64,000 nt of DNA. It comes from Gemmatimonadota bacterium. Its GTDB lineage: Bacteria > JAAXHH01. Within the stretch, counting starts at the first letter, position 1. The number at the start of each line of letters is the position of its first letter. The stretch is taken from contig VXMB01000009.1 in assembly GCA_009841265.1 (NCBI GenBank), positions 1,598,216-1,662,215 of the forward strand, written 5' to 3'. The position numbers and the translations under genes are program-made. Positions 17,340-25,653 of this stretch are shown here, in pieces. The notes beneath the pieces are model-generated. The model saw only the letters and a program-made list of their open reading frames with translations, had not been told where the DNA came from and searched no databases.

Positions 17340-17391
17340 CTGTTCCGGGCCGGACGGCGCTGTTCCAGGTCGGACGGCGCTGATCCGAGCC
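17340..17391. repeat. 20-bp tandem repeat, 2.6 copies, in intergenic DNA
   Basis: Units begin at 17340, 17360 and 17380 (ctgttcc-ggncggacggcg pattern); the third is partial. It lies between the convergent PorD-like and zinc-ribbon genes. Confidence 0.85.
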
Positions 17392-17404
17392 GTCCCTGGA
17401 ATGT

Positions 17405-17563
17405 TCAGTCCCCGCGGCGGTACTTCGCGGACCGGGCGGACCATCTCCGTGACCTGTTCCGCTGAAACCGGCTACGGCCGCAGGTAGGACACCGCCACTT
17501 GCGCTGCTTGTGAAAGCTGCGCTTTTCCTCGATCATCTTTCGGTCGCAACGATTGCAACGCAT
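17405..17563 (-). CDS. Small zinc-ribbon protein (52 residues)
   Basis: A 52-residue leftward frame beginning MRCNRCDRKM and containing WRCPTCGRSRF: two CxxC knuckles 21 residues apart, followed by an Arg-rich tail (RNRSRRWSARSAKYRRGD). This is the spacing and charge of a compact zinc ribbon that could bind nucleic acid or a ribosomal partner. It is too short for routine gene calling. There is no good ribosome-binding site before the ATG, which lowers confidence. It is divergent from the 17590 gene and convergent with the PorD-like gene. Confidence 0.6.
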   Translation of the reverse strand: MRCNRCDRKMIEEKRSFHKQRKWRCPTCGRSRFQRNRSRRWSARSAKYRRGD

Positions 17564-17589
17564 GGGTATCGAAACTGGGAAGACAGTTT

Positions 17590-18417
17590 ATGAATAACGT
17601 ATCTGACAGGTCCGGCAGGACCGGAAGGACCGGCACACTAAATAGCCTGATTCCGGGCTTCCTGATGGTACTGGCGGCACTCCTCGGCGCCCCCACGGCC
17701 CACGGATCCGAAGACGATCCGGCGATCTGGCGCAAAATGGTGCGCGCATCAACCACCGTGCACGATGTTTTCCTTTCGCGTACGCCGCAGATCGTGATCT
17801 ACGGCAACGGCCTCGTCGTGTTCCGGGACGACGATGCCCAGGCGCTGCACCGCTACGTCCGATTGGTAGATGAGGAAGTGCCCGGACTGTACCTGGTCAT
17901 GCAGACTACCTTCGGCGTGTCGAGCCTGACCAACGAATGGCTCGATAACGAATTGACCTACGCCAGAAGCATACAGGAGCCCTATCGCGACAACAACGAC
18001 AAGGTGACCATCTGGATCGGCATGCACTCCCCGCCGAGCCTGCACACCTACTCGCCCGCGCTGCTCAAGGCCCGTTCCGTCAACGACGTGATCGCGCCGG
18101 CGTGGAACGCCATGTACAAGTTCAACCTCTTCCTCGCCGGGTTCACCCATCCGAGGGCCGAACCCTACGTCCCCTACCGCGTCGAGATCGCCGTGCAGCA
18201 TCTCCCCCGGTACATGGCGGACCAATCCGGCGAGGCCGTGGACTGGCCGCTGGATTCGATCGACCTGGCCGAGGTGAAGGGGAAGCGTCCGCGGGGATAC
18301 CGCACGCTCACCGGATCATCGGCTCGCGAAGCCTACGGGCTGCTGACCGCCAACCAGGTGATCCGCTCCGGCGATCAACTGTACCTCGTCTGGGTGCGCC
18401 CGGTGCTGCTGCCCTGA
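17590..18417 (+). CDS. Secreted hypothetical protein
   Basis: A 275-residue protein with a signal peptide after a short polar N-terminus (LIPGFLMVLAALLGAPTAHG). The mature region has VYGNGLVVFRDDDAQALHRYVR and TIWIGMHSPPSLHTYSP, suggesting a mixed alpha/beta fold; I do not recognise the family. A GGGAAG lies about nine bases before the ATG. It follows the PorD-like gene and may belong to the same envelope function, but nothing in the sequence proves it. Confidence 0.7.
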   Translation: MNNVSDRSGRTGRTGTLNSLIPGFLMVLAALLGAPTAHGSEDDPAIWRKMVRASTTVHDVFLSRTPQIVIYGNGLVVFRDDDAQALHRYVRLVDEEVPGLYLVMQTTFGVSSLTNEWLDNELTYARSIQEPYRDNNDKVTIWIGMHSPPSLHTYSPALLKARSVNDVIAPAWNAMYKFNLFLAGFTHPRAEPYVPYRVEIAVQHLPRYMADQSGEAVDWPLDSIDLAEVKGKRPRGYRTLTGSSAREAYGLLTANQVIRSGDQLYLVWVRPVLLP

Positions 18418-18435
18418 TTTAACGCCTCCCTACCC

Positions 18436-19269
18436 CTATCCCTTCACCGCCCCCAGGGCCAATCCCCTGACCATGTACCGCTGAACGAAGGCGAACACGG
18501 CCAGCGCGGGAAGCAGCGCCAGCGTGGCGCCGGCCATCATGCGGCCCCAGTGGACGTCGTACTTGCTGATGAAATTGTACAGGCCCACGGGCAGGGTGAA
18601 GGTGGATTCCGTGTTCAGGAACATCACCGCGAAGAGCAGTTCGTTCCAGGCGCCGATAAAGGCAAAGAGAAAGGTGGCGATCAGCCCGGGACGGGCCAGC
18701 GGCACGGCCACGCGCAGGATCGCCCCCATGCGGTTGCACCCGTCGACCATGGCGGCCTCTTCGAGTTCCGATGGGACGCCCGCGAAGAAGCCCTGCATCA
18801 TGAGCGTGCAGAAGGGGATGTTCAGCACGGTATACACGATCATCAGGCTGTAGAGCGTATCGAGCAGGCCGAGTATCCGGAAGATGATGAAAAGCGGGAC
18901 GATGAGCACCACCACGGGCATCATCTGGGTCGCCAGGAAGACCAGGAGGGTGGCCTGGCGTCCCCGGAACCGGTAGCGCGCCAGGGCGTAGCCTCCCATC
19001 ACAGACACGGTGAGCGTGCAGGCCGAGGCCAGGCTGGCGACCGTGAGGCTGTTGGTGAAAAACCGGGGGATGTCGGTGCGCAGGAAGACCTCGGCGTAGT
19101 GTTCCAGCGTCGGCGCCGCCGGGAAATACCGAAGGGGCCATACAAAGAGGTCCTGTGCCGGCGTAAGGGAAGTAGCCACCATCCAGTACACGGGAAAAAC
19201 GGCGAAGACGAAGAACGCGCACAGTCCGGTGAACTGAACCCCTCGGCGCAATGGATGCATACGGATCAT
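18436..19269 (-). CDS. Sugar ABC transporter permease (MalG-like)
   Basis: A 277-residue inner-membrane permease of the carbohydrate uptake type 1 family, with six helices and the coupling loop EEAAMVDGCNRMGAILRVAVPLARPG near residue 190. It is the last gene of the leftward abfA-SBP-SBP-permease-permease run and ends convergently 18 bases from the 17590 gene. No ATPase is present; such systems commonly share a multitask ATPase (MsmX type). The longer open frame upstream of this ATG runs antisense to coding and is not used. Confidence 0.92.
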   Translation of the reverse strand: MIRMHPLRRGVQFTGLCAFFVFAVFPVYWMVATSLTPAQDLFVWPLRYFPAAPTLEHYAEVFLRTDIPRFFTNSLTVASLASACTLTVSVMGGYALARYRFRGRQATLLVFLATQMMPVVVLIVPLFIIFRILGLLDTLYSLMIVYTVLNIPFCTLMMQGFFAGVPSELEEAAMVDGCNRMGAILRVAVPLARPGLIATFLFAFIGAWNELLFAVMFLNTESTFTLPVGLYNFISKYDVHWGRMMAGATLALLPALAVFAFVQRYMVRGLALGAVKG

Positions 19270-19292
19270 CGTCCCTGCCTTAAATAACTGCC

Positions 19293-20174
19293 TCAAATGG
19301 CGGCCTCGTCGCCGTAGAACCGGGTGAAGCGGAGGAATACGGCGGTGAAGGCCAGGGAGACCACGGTCAACGCCACGCCCAGGGCAGCCGAATACCCGAA
19401 ATCCAGGCCCAGGAAGGCCTTCTGGAACACGTAGAGCGCCAGCGTGCGGGAAGCCCCGGCCGGACCGCCCCCGGTCATGACCCAGATCAGGTCCGCCCAG
19501 TTGAAGATCCAGATCGCCCGGAGCAGAATGGTGATGACGATGGCCGGCTTCACCATGGGCGCGGTGACGCGCCAGAAAGACTGCCAGGCCGTGGCGCCGT
19601 CCATGTCGGCCGCTTCGTACAGGCTCGGCGGGATGGCCTGCAGGGCGGCGAAGAGCATGACGGCGAAGAAGGTGACTCCGAACCAGATGTTGGCGAGCAC
19701 GCAGGAGAGGAGCGCCGTCTCCTCGCGGGACAGGAACCCGACTTTCTGATCCAGCAGGCCGGCACGGATGAGCATGTCGTTGACCAGCCCGAATTCCCCG
19801 TTCAAGAGCCAGGCCCAGATGATGGCGATCAGGAAGCCCGAAACCGCCCACGGCGCGAAGACGATGGCCTGGAAGATCCCCCGGCCCCTGAACCGCGCGC
19901 TGTTGAGCAGCAGCGCCAGGCAGAAGCCAAGCAGGAACTGGAAGAACAGCGATACGACCACCCAGACCACGGAGTTCCACAGGCTCCGCCAGAAATACTC
20001 GTCCCCGAGCATGAACGCGTACTGGTCCAGTCCGACGAAGGGCGTATTGAGGGGATCCATCAGCTGGTATTCTCGCAGCGACAGCAGGAACACCGTGGCC
20101 ATGGGGTAGAACAGGAATCCCGCGATGAGCAGGTAGGCCGGCGCCAGGAGCAGGTAGGGATCGGCCTTTTTCAT
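19293..20174 (-). CDS. Sugar ABC transporter permease (MalF/UgpA-like)
   Basis: A 293-residue permease with six helices and the loop EAADMDGATAWQSFWRVTAPMVKP. Its ATG overlaps the stop of the upstream binding-protein gene by four bases (ATGA), so translation is coupled. It would pair with the 18436 permease to import a sugar captured by one of the two upstream lipoproteins. Confidence 0.93.
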   Translation of the reverse strand: MKKADPYLLLAPAYLLIAGFLFYPMATVFLLSLREYQLMDPLNTPFVGLDQYAFMLGDEYFWRSLWNSVVWVVVSLFFQFLLGFCLALLLNSARFRGRGIFQAIVFAPWAVSGFLIAIIWAWLLNGEFGLVNDMLIRAGLLDQKVGFLSREETALLSCVLANIWFGVTFFAVMLFAALQAIPPSLYEAADMDGATAWQSFWRVTAPMVKPAIVITILLRAIWIFNWADLIWVMTGGGPAGASRTLALYVFQKAFLGLDFGYSAALGVALTVVSLAFTAVFLRFTRFYGDEAAI

Positions 20175-21592
20175 GGCGAGAGGGGTTGCGTAGTGCCGGG
20201 CGGCTGCGAGATGCCCAGCGGCTCGGACGGCTCGGACAGACGCGGCGGCCGGGGCGTATCGGGGCCATGGCGTTCCACGTAACGCCGCTGGGCCCGGCCC
20301 AGGAAGTCGGCCAGCCGGTCGAGCGTCTCCCGCGGCGACTGCCGGCCAAGGAGCATCTTCTGCTGTTCCTCGGTGACCAGCACCTCGATGAATTCACCCA
20401 TTTCGGGCAGGTAGCTAGGGTACCAGTTCTGCAGGAGCGTAGTATCGGTGGCCATGTCCATGAACGGCCGCAGGAACCCCTGGCCGAAGTAGGGGTCGTC
20501 CATGCCCTGATTTACCGTCGGCAGCACGCTCGCGTCCTTGCTGTAGGCGATGAGCTGCTCCGGCGACATCATCCAATCGTAGAACGCCAGGGCGCCGTCG
20601 GGGTTCTTCGCCTCCCTGGAAATCGACAGGATCCAGATGTCGTTGGAGGCCACGTGGGCCCGGGGTCCTGCCGGCATGGGTGCCGTGACCAGGGTCGATT
20701 CGTCCATGCCGTGATCCAGGCAGGTGCGCACCACTTCCGGGTCCTGCTCGATGCACCCGCAGATCCCGGACCAGAACCCCTGCACCAGTTCGTTGTATCC
20801 CCAGTTCACCGCGTCCGTAGGCGCCAGACCGTCCTGGTATATATCGTTCCAGTAGGTCAATCCTTCCACGTGTTCCGGGCTGTTGATGATGCAGTGCTGG
20901 TCCCCGTCGAACCATTCGTTTGTGCCGGAGAATTCCTCCAGGATGGGCCACCAGGTCCAGAAGCCCCCGCGGGCCCCGCGCAGGGCGTAGCCGTAACGGC
21001 CCCGGTCCTTGTCTGTGATCCGCTCCAGCAATGCGCGCCAGCCGGCCCGCGTCGCCGCGGGTTCCAGTCCCTGCTCGTCCAGCCACCGTCTGCGGTAGAA
21101 CATGGCCCGCGTCGTCAGTTCCAGGGGCAGGCCGTAGACCCGGCCGTCCTCGATGGCCGTGCTGCTCTCGCACCGGAGCAGCGCCGTCCGCGTGAAGGCG
21201 TCGCGGTAGGGCCACGACGCATGCCAGGACGTCAGGTCCTCGATGGCGCCCATGGCCCGGAACTCGGCCATCCACTGGCCCGTCGCCGTAATCACGTCGG
21301 GCGGGTTGCCGCCGGCGATCATGGTGAGCAGCTTGGCGTGGCCCTGGTCCCACGGCACGGGCATTACTTCCACGCGCAGGTCGTCCCGCGAGGCCATGAA
21401 GCGGTCTACCTGACGGACCAGGGCCTGGTTCTTCACCTCGCCCATAGGGCTGAAGACCGAGACGGTCCGGCGGTCGTCCCTGCCTCCGCAGCCCAGCACG
21501 GCCGCGCCCGCGGCGGCGGTTCCGCCGAGACGCAGCATGTCGCGGCGGGTGAGGTGACGGATACTCCTGAGGGATCTGGTGTGATGAGGCAT
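20171..21592 (-). CDS. Sugar-binding lipoprotein, Tat-type signal (paralogue 1)
   Basis: A 473-residue extracellular solute-binding protein (family 1). The N-terminus has a twin-Arg motif (TRRDMLRLGG) followed by a lipobox (AVLGC, Cys near 35), indicating a Tat-exported lipoprotein. The mature domain has GNPPDVITATGQWMAEF, YGYALRGARGGFWTWW and DPEVVRTCLDHGMDES. It is clearly paralogous to the next upstream gene over its whole length. The C-terminus ends in a Pro/Ser-rich tail not shared by the paralogue. It is translationally coupled to the permease. Confidence 0.93.
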   Translation of the reverse strand: MPHHTRSLRSIRHLTRRDMLRLGGTAAAGAAVLGCGGRDDRRTVSVFSPMGEVKNQALVRQVDRFMASRDDLRVEVMPVPWDQGHAKLLTMIAGGNPPDVITATGQWMAEFRAMGAIEDLTSWHASWPYRDAFTRTALLRCESSTAIEDGRVYGLPLELTTRAMFYRRRWLDEQGLEPAATRAGWRALLERITDKDRGRYGYALRGARGGFWTWWPILEEFSGTNEWFDGDQHCIINSPEHVEGLTYWNDIYQDGLAPTDAVNWGYNELVQGFWSGICGCIEQDPEVVRTCLDHGMDESTLVTAPMPAGPRAHVASNDIWILSISREAKNPDGALAFYDWMMSPEQLIAYSKDASVLPTVNQGMDDPYFGQGFLRPFMDMATDTTLLQNWYPSYLPEMGEFIEVLVTEEQQKMLLGRQSPRETLDRLADFLGRAQRRYVERHGPDTPRPPRLSEPSEPLGISQPPGTTQPLSP

Positions 21593-21677
21593 CGTGTGGG
21601 TTTCGCAACAGCAAATCGGACGCCTGGGCGGTCCAATGTACTGTCCGCACAGTCGTACGGCATGGTCTATTGACGCG

Positions 21678-23078
21678 CTATGCCGGCGGCCGCGGCGTAT
21701 CCGGGCCGAACCGGTCCACGTACTTCTGCTGCGCCCGGGTCATGAAGTCGGCCAACCGGTCGAGCGTCTCCCGGGGAGACTGCCTTCGCAGCAGCATCTT
21801 CTGGTGCTCCTCGGTCACCCGCACCTCCAGAAACTCCCCCATCTCCGGCAGGTAGTTGGGATACCAGTTCTGCAGGATGGACGGATCCGTGACCATTTCC
21901 ACGAAGGACCGGTAGAGACCCTGACCGAAGGCGGGGTCCTCCATCGCATCGGCGAAGGGCGGGATCATGTTGACGTCCCTGCAATATCTGAGCCGCTGTT
22001 CGGGCGCCATCAGCCAGCCGAGAAACGTCCATGCTTCATCCTTGTGCGGAGAGGCCGACGACATGGACGTGTACCCCCCGTCGGACAGGGCCACGCGGGC
22101 CCTGGGACCGGCAGGCATGACCGTGATGGAGAGGCTGTCTTCGTCCAGGCCGTGCTCCAGGCAGGTCCGGACGACCTCGGGGTCCTGCTCCATCGTGCCG
22201 CAAAGCCCCGACCAGAATCCCTGGACCAGTTCGTTGAAACCCCAGTTCAGCGAGTCGGGCGGGGCGAGGCCGTCCTGATAGAGGTCGTTCCAGTAGGACA
22301 GGCCCGCCACGTGGTCCGGACTGTTGATGATGCACCGGTGGTCTTCGTCGAACCAGGCGTTCGACCCGGCGAATTCCTGGGCGATCGCCCACCACGACCA
22401 GAAACCGCCCCGGGCCCCACGGAGCGCGTAGCCGTAACGCTGGCGGGAGGGATCTGTGATCTTTTCAAGCAGCGCGCGCCACTCCTCGCGCGTCTCCGCA
22501 GGCGCCAGGCCGTGTTCGTCGAGCCACTCGGTGCGGTAGAACATGGAACGGACGGCCACCTCCGTGGGCAGGCCGAATACCTGGTCCCCGTCGAAGGCCA
22601 TGGTCGCCCGGGTCAGCCTTTTCACCTGTTCTGAATAGCCCTGGAGATGGGGCCAGTCCCGCACCCAGGGTCCGAGGTCCTCGAGGGCGCCCATGGCCCG
22701 GAACTCGGTCACCCACCAGCTGGGAATGGCCATGACGTCGGGCGGCGCGCCCCCCAGGATGGCGGTGAGGTATTTCGAATGGGCCTGGTCCCAGGGTACC
22801 TTGATGTGCTCGATCCGGATACCTGGATGGATGTCCATGAACTCCGCGATGAGCGGTTCCAGAGACCGGTGCTTCTCCCGCGTCTGGGCCGTCATGAAAC
22901 GCACGGTCTTCCGGTCAGTCCGGCCGGCCTGGCCGGTTCGGCCCGCTCCGTCGTCACCGCCTCCGCCGCAACCGGTCACGGCGGCACTGAGCAGAGCGCC
23001 GCCGCCGAGCAGGGCGCCGCCGCCGATTTTAAGGACATCGCGGCGGGACAGTTTCCTGGGTTTGGCTGATCCGGTCAT
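21678..23078 (-). CDS. Sugar-binding lipoprotein, Tat-type signal (paralogue 2)
   Basis: A 466-residue binding protein with SRRDVLKIGG Tat motif and lipobox AVTGC, then GAPPDVMAIPSWWVTEF, YGYALRGARGGFWSWW and DPEVVRTCLEHGLDED. Roughly half of the positions match paralogue 1. A run of tandem AGRTGQAGRT-type residues follows the lipid Cys. It lies 24 bases after abfA, so both binding proteins appear to be expressed with the arabinofuranosidase. Two binding proteins for one permease pair suggests two related ligands. Confidence 0.93.
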   Translation of the reverse strand: MTGSAKPRKLSRRDVLKIGGGALLGGGALLSAAVTGCGGGGDDGAGRTGQAGRTDRKTVRFMTAQTREKHRSLEPLIAEFMDIHPGIRIEHIKVPWDQAHSKYLTAILGGAPPDVMAIPSWWVTEFRAMGALEDLGPWVRDWPHLQGYSEQVKRLTRATMAFDGDQVFGLPTEVAVRSMFYRTEWLDEHGLAPAETREEWRALLEKITDPSRQRYGYALRGARGGFWSWWAIAQEFAGSNAWFDEDHRCIINSPDHVAGLSYWNDLYQDGLAPPDSLNWGFNELVQGFWSGLCGTMEQDPEVVRTCLEHGLDEDSLSITVMPAGPRARVALSDGGYTSMSSASPHKDEAWTFLGWLMAPEQRLRYCRDVNMIPPFADAMEDPAFGQGLYRSFVEMVTDPSILQNWYPNYLPEMGEFLEVRVTEEHQKMLLRRQSPRETLDRLADFMTRAQQKYVDRFGPDTPRPPA

Positions 23079-23102
23079 GGGATGGATGGGCGTTGATGCG
23101 GC

Positions 23103-24602
23103 CTACCACTTCTCGAGTTCGAAGGTCATCGCCGCGAAGGACAGCGGGGGAAGGAAACACTGGCACCTGCCCCCGGCGACCTTGATTTCCCGGTAGGGCT
23201 GCTTACCGACCAGGTCGGGATGCTCGAACGAATTGGTGGCCTTCGGGTCCTGGCCACCGGTGAGTATCTCGGCGCTGACCAGCGATTCGATCGGCCGGTC
23301 TTCGAGCACGATACGCAGGGGCACGTCGGTGTCCGTGCTGCGGTTCGTGACGAAGACATGTAGTTTGCGGTCGTTCTGGATCATCGCGGCGTCGATGTAA
23401 TTCACCCGCCCGTAGCTTTCACTCATGTATCCCGCGCCGTCCACGAAGGTCCGGATCGACGTGCCTTCCTGCCGCCCCGCGTACATGGTGAAGGGGTGGT
23501 AGATGGACTGAACGAGCAGGTCGTCTCCCCGGGTGATCAGCGGGGCGATGACGTTGACGATCTGGGCGATGTTCGCGATGCGGACCGAGTCGGCGTGGCG
23601 GACGAAGCTGTTCAGGAACCCGGCGACGACGAGGGCGTCTTCGAGATTGTAGACCTCTTCCACCAGGTGCGGCGCGAACTTGCCCTCTCCGTCCGTTTCG
23701 CGGTTCTTGTACCAGACATTCCATTCGTCGAAGCACAGGTACGTGCGCTTGTTGCTCCGGCGCTTGGCCTGGACGAAACGGCATACCGCGTCCATCTCCT
23801 CGATCTGCCGGTCGATGGAGTTCGTGACCGCCAGGTAGTCCGGCGTATCGTCCTTCGGGTTGCCCACGTAACGATGCAGGCTGATATAATCGGCGTAATC
23901 TCCCAGGTAGTCGAGGACCTGGCGGTCCCATTCCATGTAGGTGTCGAACATGTCCACGGAGCAGGAACCGCAGGCGACCAGTTCGATCCGCCGGTCCGCG
24001 TCCTTCATCATCTTCGCGGCCTGCTGGGCCCGGATCGCGTACTGGTCCGCCGGCACATGACCGAGCTGCCAGTGGCCGTCCATCTCGTTGCCCAGGCACC
24101 ACAGGGCGACGTCGTAGGGCATCTCCTCCCCGTTGCCCACCCGGATGTCGGCGAAGTTCGTGCCCGCGGGACAGTTGCAGTACTCGACCCAGTTCCGGGC
24201 TTCCTCGGGCGAGCCCGTGCCGAGGTTGACCGTGAGCATGGGCTGCCAGTCCATTTTACGGCACAGCCGGATGAACTCGTCGGTACCGAAAGCGTTCGGC
24301 TCGATGCTCTGCCAGGCGAGCTCGCGCACGGTGGGACGCAGCTTCTGCGGGCCCACGCCGTCCATCCAGTGGTAGCCGGACACGAAGTTGCCGCCGGGAT
24401 ACCGCATGACGGTCATGGACTGATGTTTCATCGCATCCATGACGTCCGTGCGGAACCCGTCCTCGTCCGCGTGCCTGCAATCCGGGTCGAACACGCCCTC
24501 GTAGACGGCCCTGCCGATATGCTCCAGGAATCCGCCGAAGATCCTCGGATCGACCGGCGCGATCTGGAATTTCGTGTGCGCGTATAGTGTCGTCTGTCGC
24601 AT
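23103..24602 (-). CDS. abfA: Alpha-L-arabinofuranosidase, GH51
   Basis: A 499-residue retaining glycosidase that releases terminal alpha-L-arabinofuranose from arabino-oligosaccharides. It has the GH51 start (FGGFLEHIGRAVYEGV), the acid/base Glu in WCLGNEMDG (~residue 175) and the nucleophile Glu in CFDEWNVWY (~290), and the C-terminal beta domain. There is no signal peptide, so it acts in the cytosol on imported oligosaccharides. It is immediately upstream of two sugar-binding proteins and two permeases and 51 bases downstream of rnhC. Confidence 0.95.
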   Translation of the reverse strand: MRQTTLYAHTKFQIAPVDPRIFGGFLEHIGRAVYEGVFDPDCRHADEDGFRTDVMDAMKHQSMTVMRYPGGNFVSGYHWMDGVGPQKLRPTVRELAWQSIEPNAFGTDEFIRLCRKMDWQPMLTVNLGTGSPEEARNWVEYCNCPAGTNFADIRVGNGEEMPYDVALWCLGNEMDGHWQLGHVPADQYAIRAQQAAKMMKDADRRIELVACGSCSVDMFDTYMEWDRQVLDYLGDYADYISLHRYVGNPKDDTPDYLAVTNSIDRQIEEMDAVCRFVQAKRRSNKRTYLCFDEWNVWYKNRETDGEGKFAPHLVEEVYNLEDALVVAGFLNSFVRHADSVRIANIAQIVNVIAPLITRGDDLLVQSIYHPFTMYAGRQEGTSIRTFVDGAGYMSESYGRVNYIDAAMIQNDRKLHVFVTNRSTDTDVPLRIVLEDRPIESLVSAEILTGGQDPKATNSFEHPDLVGKQPYREIKVAGGRCQCFLPPLSFAAMTFELEKW

Positions 24603-24620
24603 ACAGTCCGCGTTCCTACG

Positions 24621-24665
24621 GGTTTACATCACTTGGGTATACACCACCTGGATCTACACCACCTG
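24621..24665. repeat. 15-bp tandem repeat, three copies, at the rnhC 3' end
   Basis: ggtttacatcacttg, ggtatacaccacctg, gatctacaccacctg in direct succession. The third copy contains the rnhC stop and last codons (QVV-stop); the second repeats the same codons downstream of it. Confidence 0.85.
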
Positions 24666-25631
24666 GGCCGTGGTCTTGTAGTGCATCTTGGCCACGGAAG
24701 GCAGTTTGTCCACGCCATGCCGTTCGACGTATTTCCGTCCGGCGGCGACGACCGGCGCGCCCGCGCCCTTGGGCAGGGTAAGGCCGGCCTCGCTCGACAG
24801 TCTTTCCAGGTATTCCAGGAACCGGTCCCGGGCGAGAATGGACGCCGCGGCGACGGCCAGGTACCGCTCTCCCCGGTGTTCCTGGATCAGTTCGATCTCA
24901 CGGCCCTTTTTCATGAGCCGGGACCGAATGTAGCTTTCGTTGCCGAACTGATCCGTCACGGCCAGTTGACACGGGGCGCCTTCCAGCAGGCTTTCGATGG
25001 TGCGGGCGTGCCCCCAGGCCAGCAGATGGTTGAGATTCCTGCCTTCCCGCCGGAATTCCTCGTACAGCGTGTTGTATCGTTCCGGCGGTATGATCACCTC
25101 GCGGTATTTTCCGACGCAGATCCGCCTGATCTCGGCCGCCAGCTTGCGGCACGTGGCGTCGCCCAGCTTCTTGGAATCCCGGATGCCCAGGGTGACCAGC
25201 CGCTCCCGGGTCCCGGTTTCGACCAGGACGCCACCCACCACCAGCGGACCAAAATAATCGCCCTTGCCGGACTCGTCCGTCCCGATGTGGGGAAGGGGAA
25301 GCTTCCGGGTCCCGGCGCCAGCGGATCCGTTGGCGCTGCCGGATCCATCGCCGGCCGTTTTCGCGGGCTCATCCAGGAAGGGCGACAGCACGTGCAGGAT
25401 CACCTGGAGCAGATGATCCGCCTTGCCCTGGATCATCAGGGTGCCCTTCCTGTACTGCTTGAGGACCAGTCTTTCTCCTTCGTCCTCGAAGGCCAGCACC
25501 CAGTCGCACCAGTCTTCGGTCCTGCGTTCCGTGGGGCCGAGGTTTTCCAGGGCCTCGAGGATCCCGCGGCGCGTGCCGGCGTCGGCGATATCGTATCTGC
25601 GGGATACGGGTTCCGGTCTGCCTCGGTTCAT
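24654..25631 (-). CDS. rnhC: Ribonuclease HIII
   Basis: A 325-residue type 2 RNase H with the RNase HIII architecture: an N-terminal TBP-like substrate-binding domain (residues 1-~95), a Gly/Ser/Ala linker (~96-112) and the catalytic domain with GTDESGKGDYFGPLVV (~117), DSKKLGD, and VTDQFGN. It degrades RNA in RNA-DNA hybrids. It sits between thyX and abfA on the same strand with a 22-base gap to thyX. The last codons are duplicated downstream as part of a 15-bp repeat. Confidence 0.95.
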   Translation of the reverse strand: MNRGRPEPVSRRYDIADAGTRRGILEALENLGPTERRTEDWCDWVLAFEDEGERLVLKQYRKGTLMIQGKADHLLQVILHVLSPFLDEPAKTAGDGSGSANGSAGAGTRKLPLPHIGTDESGKGDYFGPLVVGGVLVETGTRERLVTLGIRDSKKLGDATCRKLAAEIRRICVGKYREVIIPPERYNTLYEEFRREGRNLNHLLAWGHARTIESLLEGAPCQLAVTDQFGNESYIRSRLMKKGREIELIQEHRGERYLAVAAASILARDRFLEYLERLSSEAGLTLPKGAGAPVVAAGRKYVERHGVDKLPSVAKMHYKTTAQVV

Positions 25632-25653
25632 CGGTCACCGCTTTCCGATCGTG

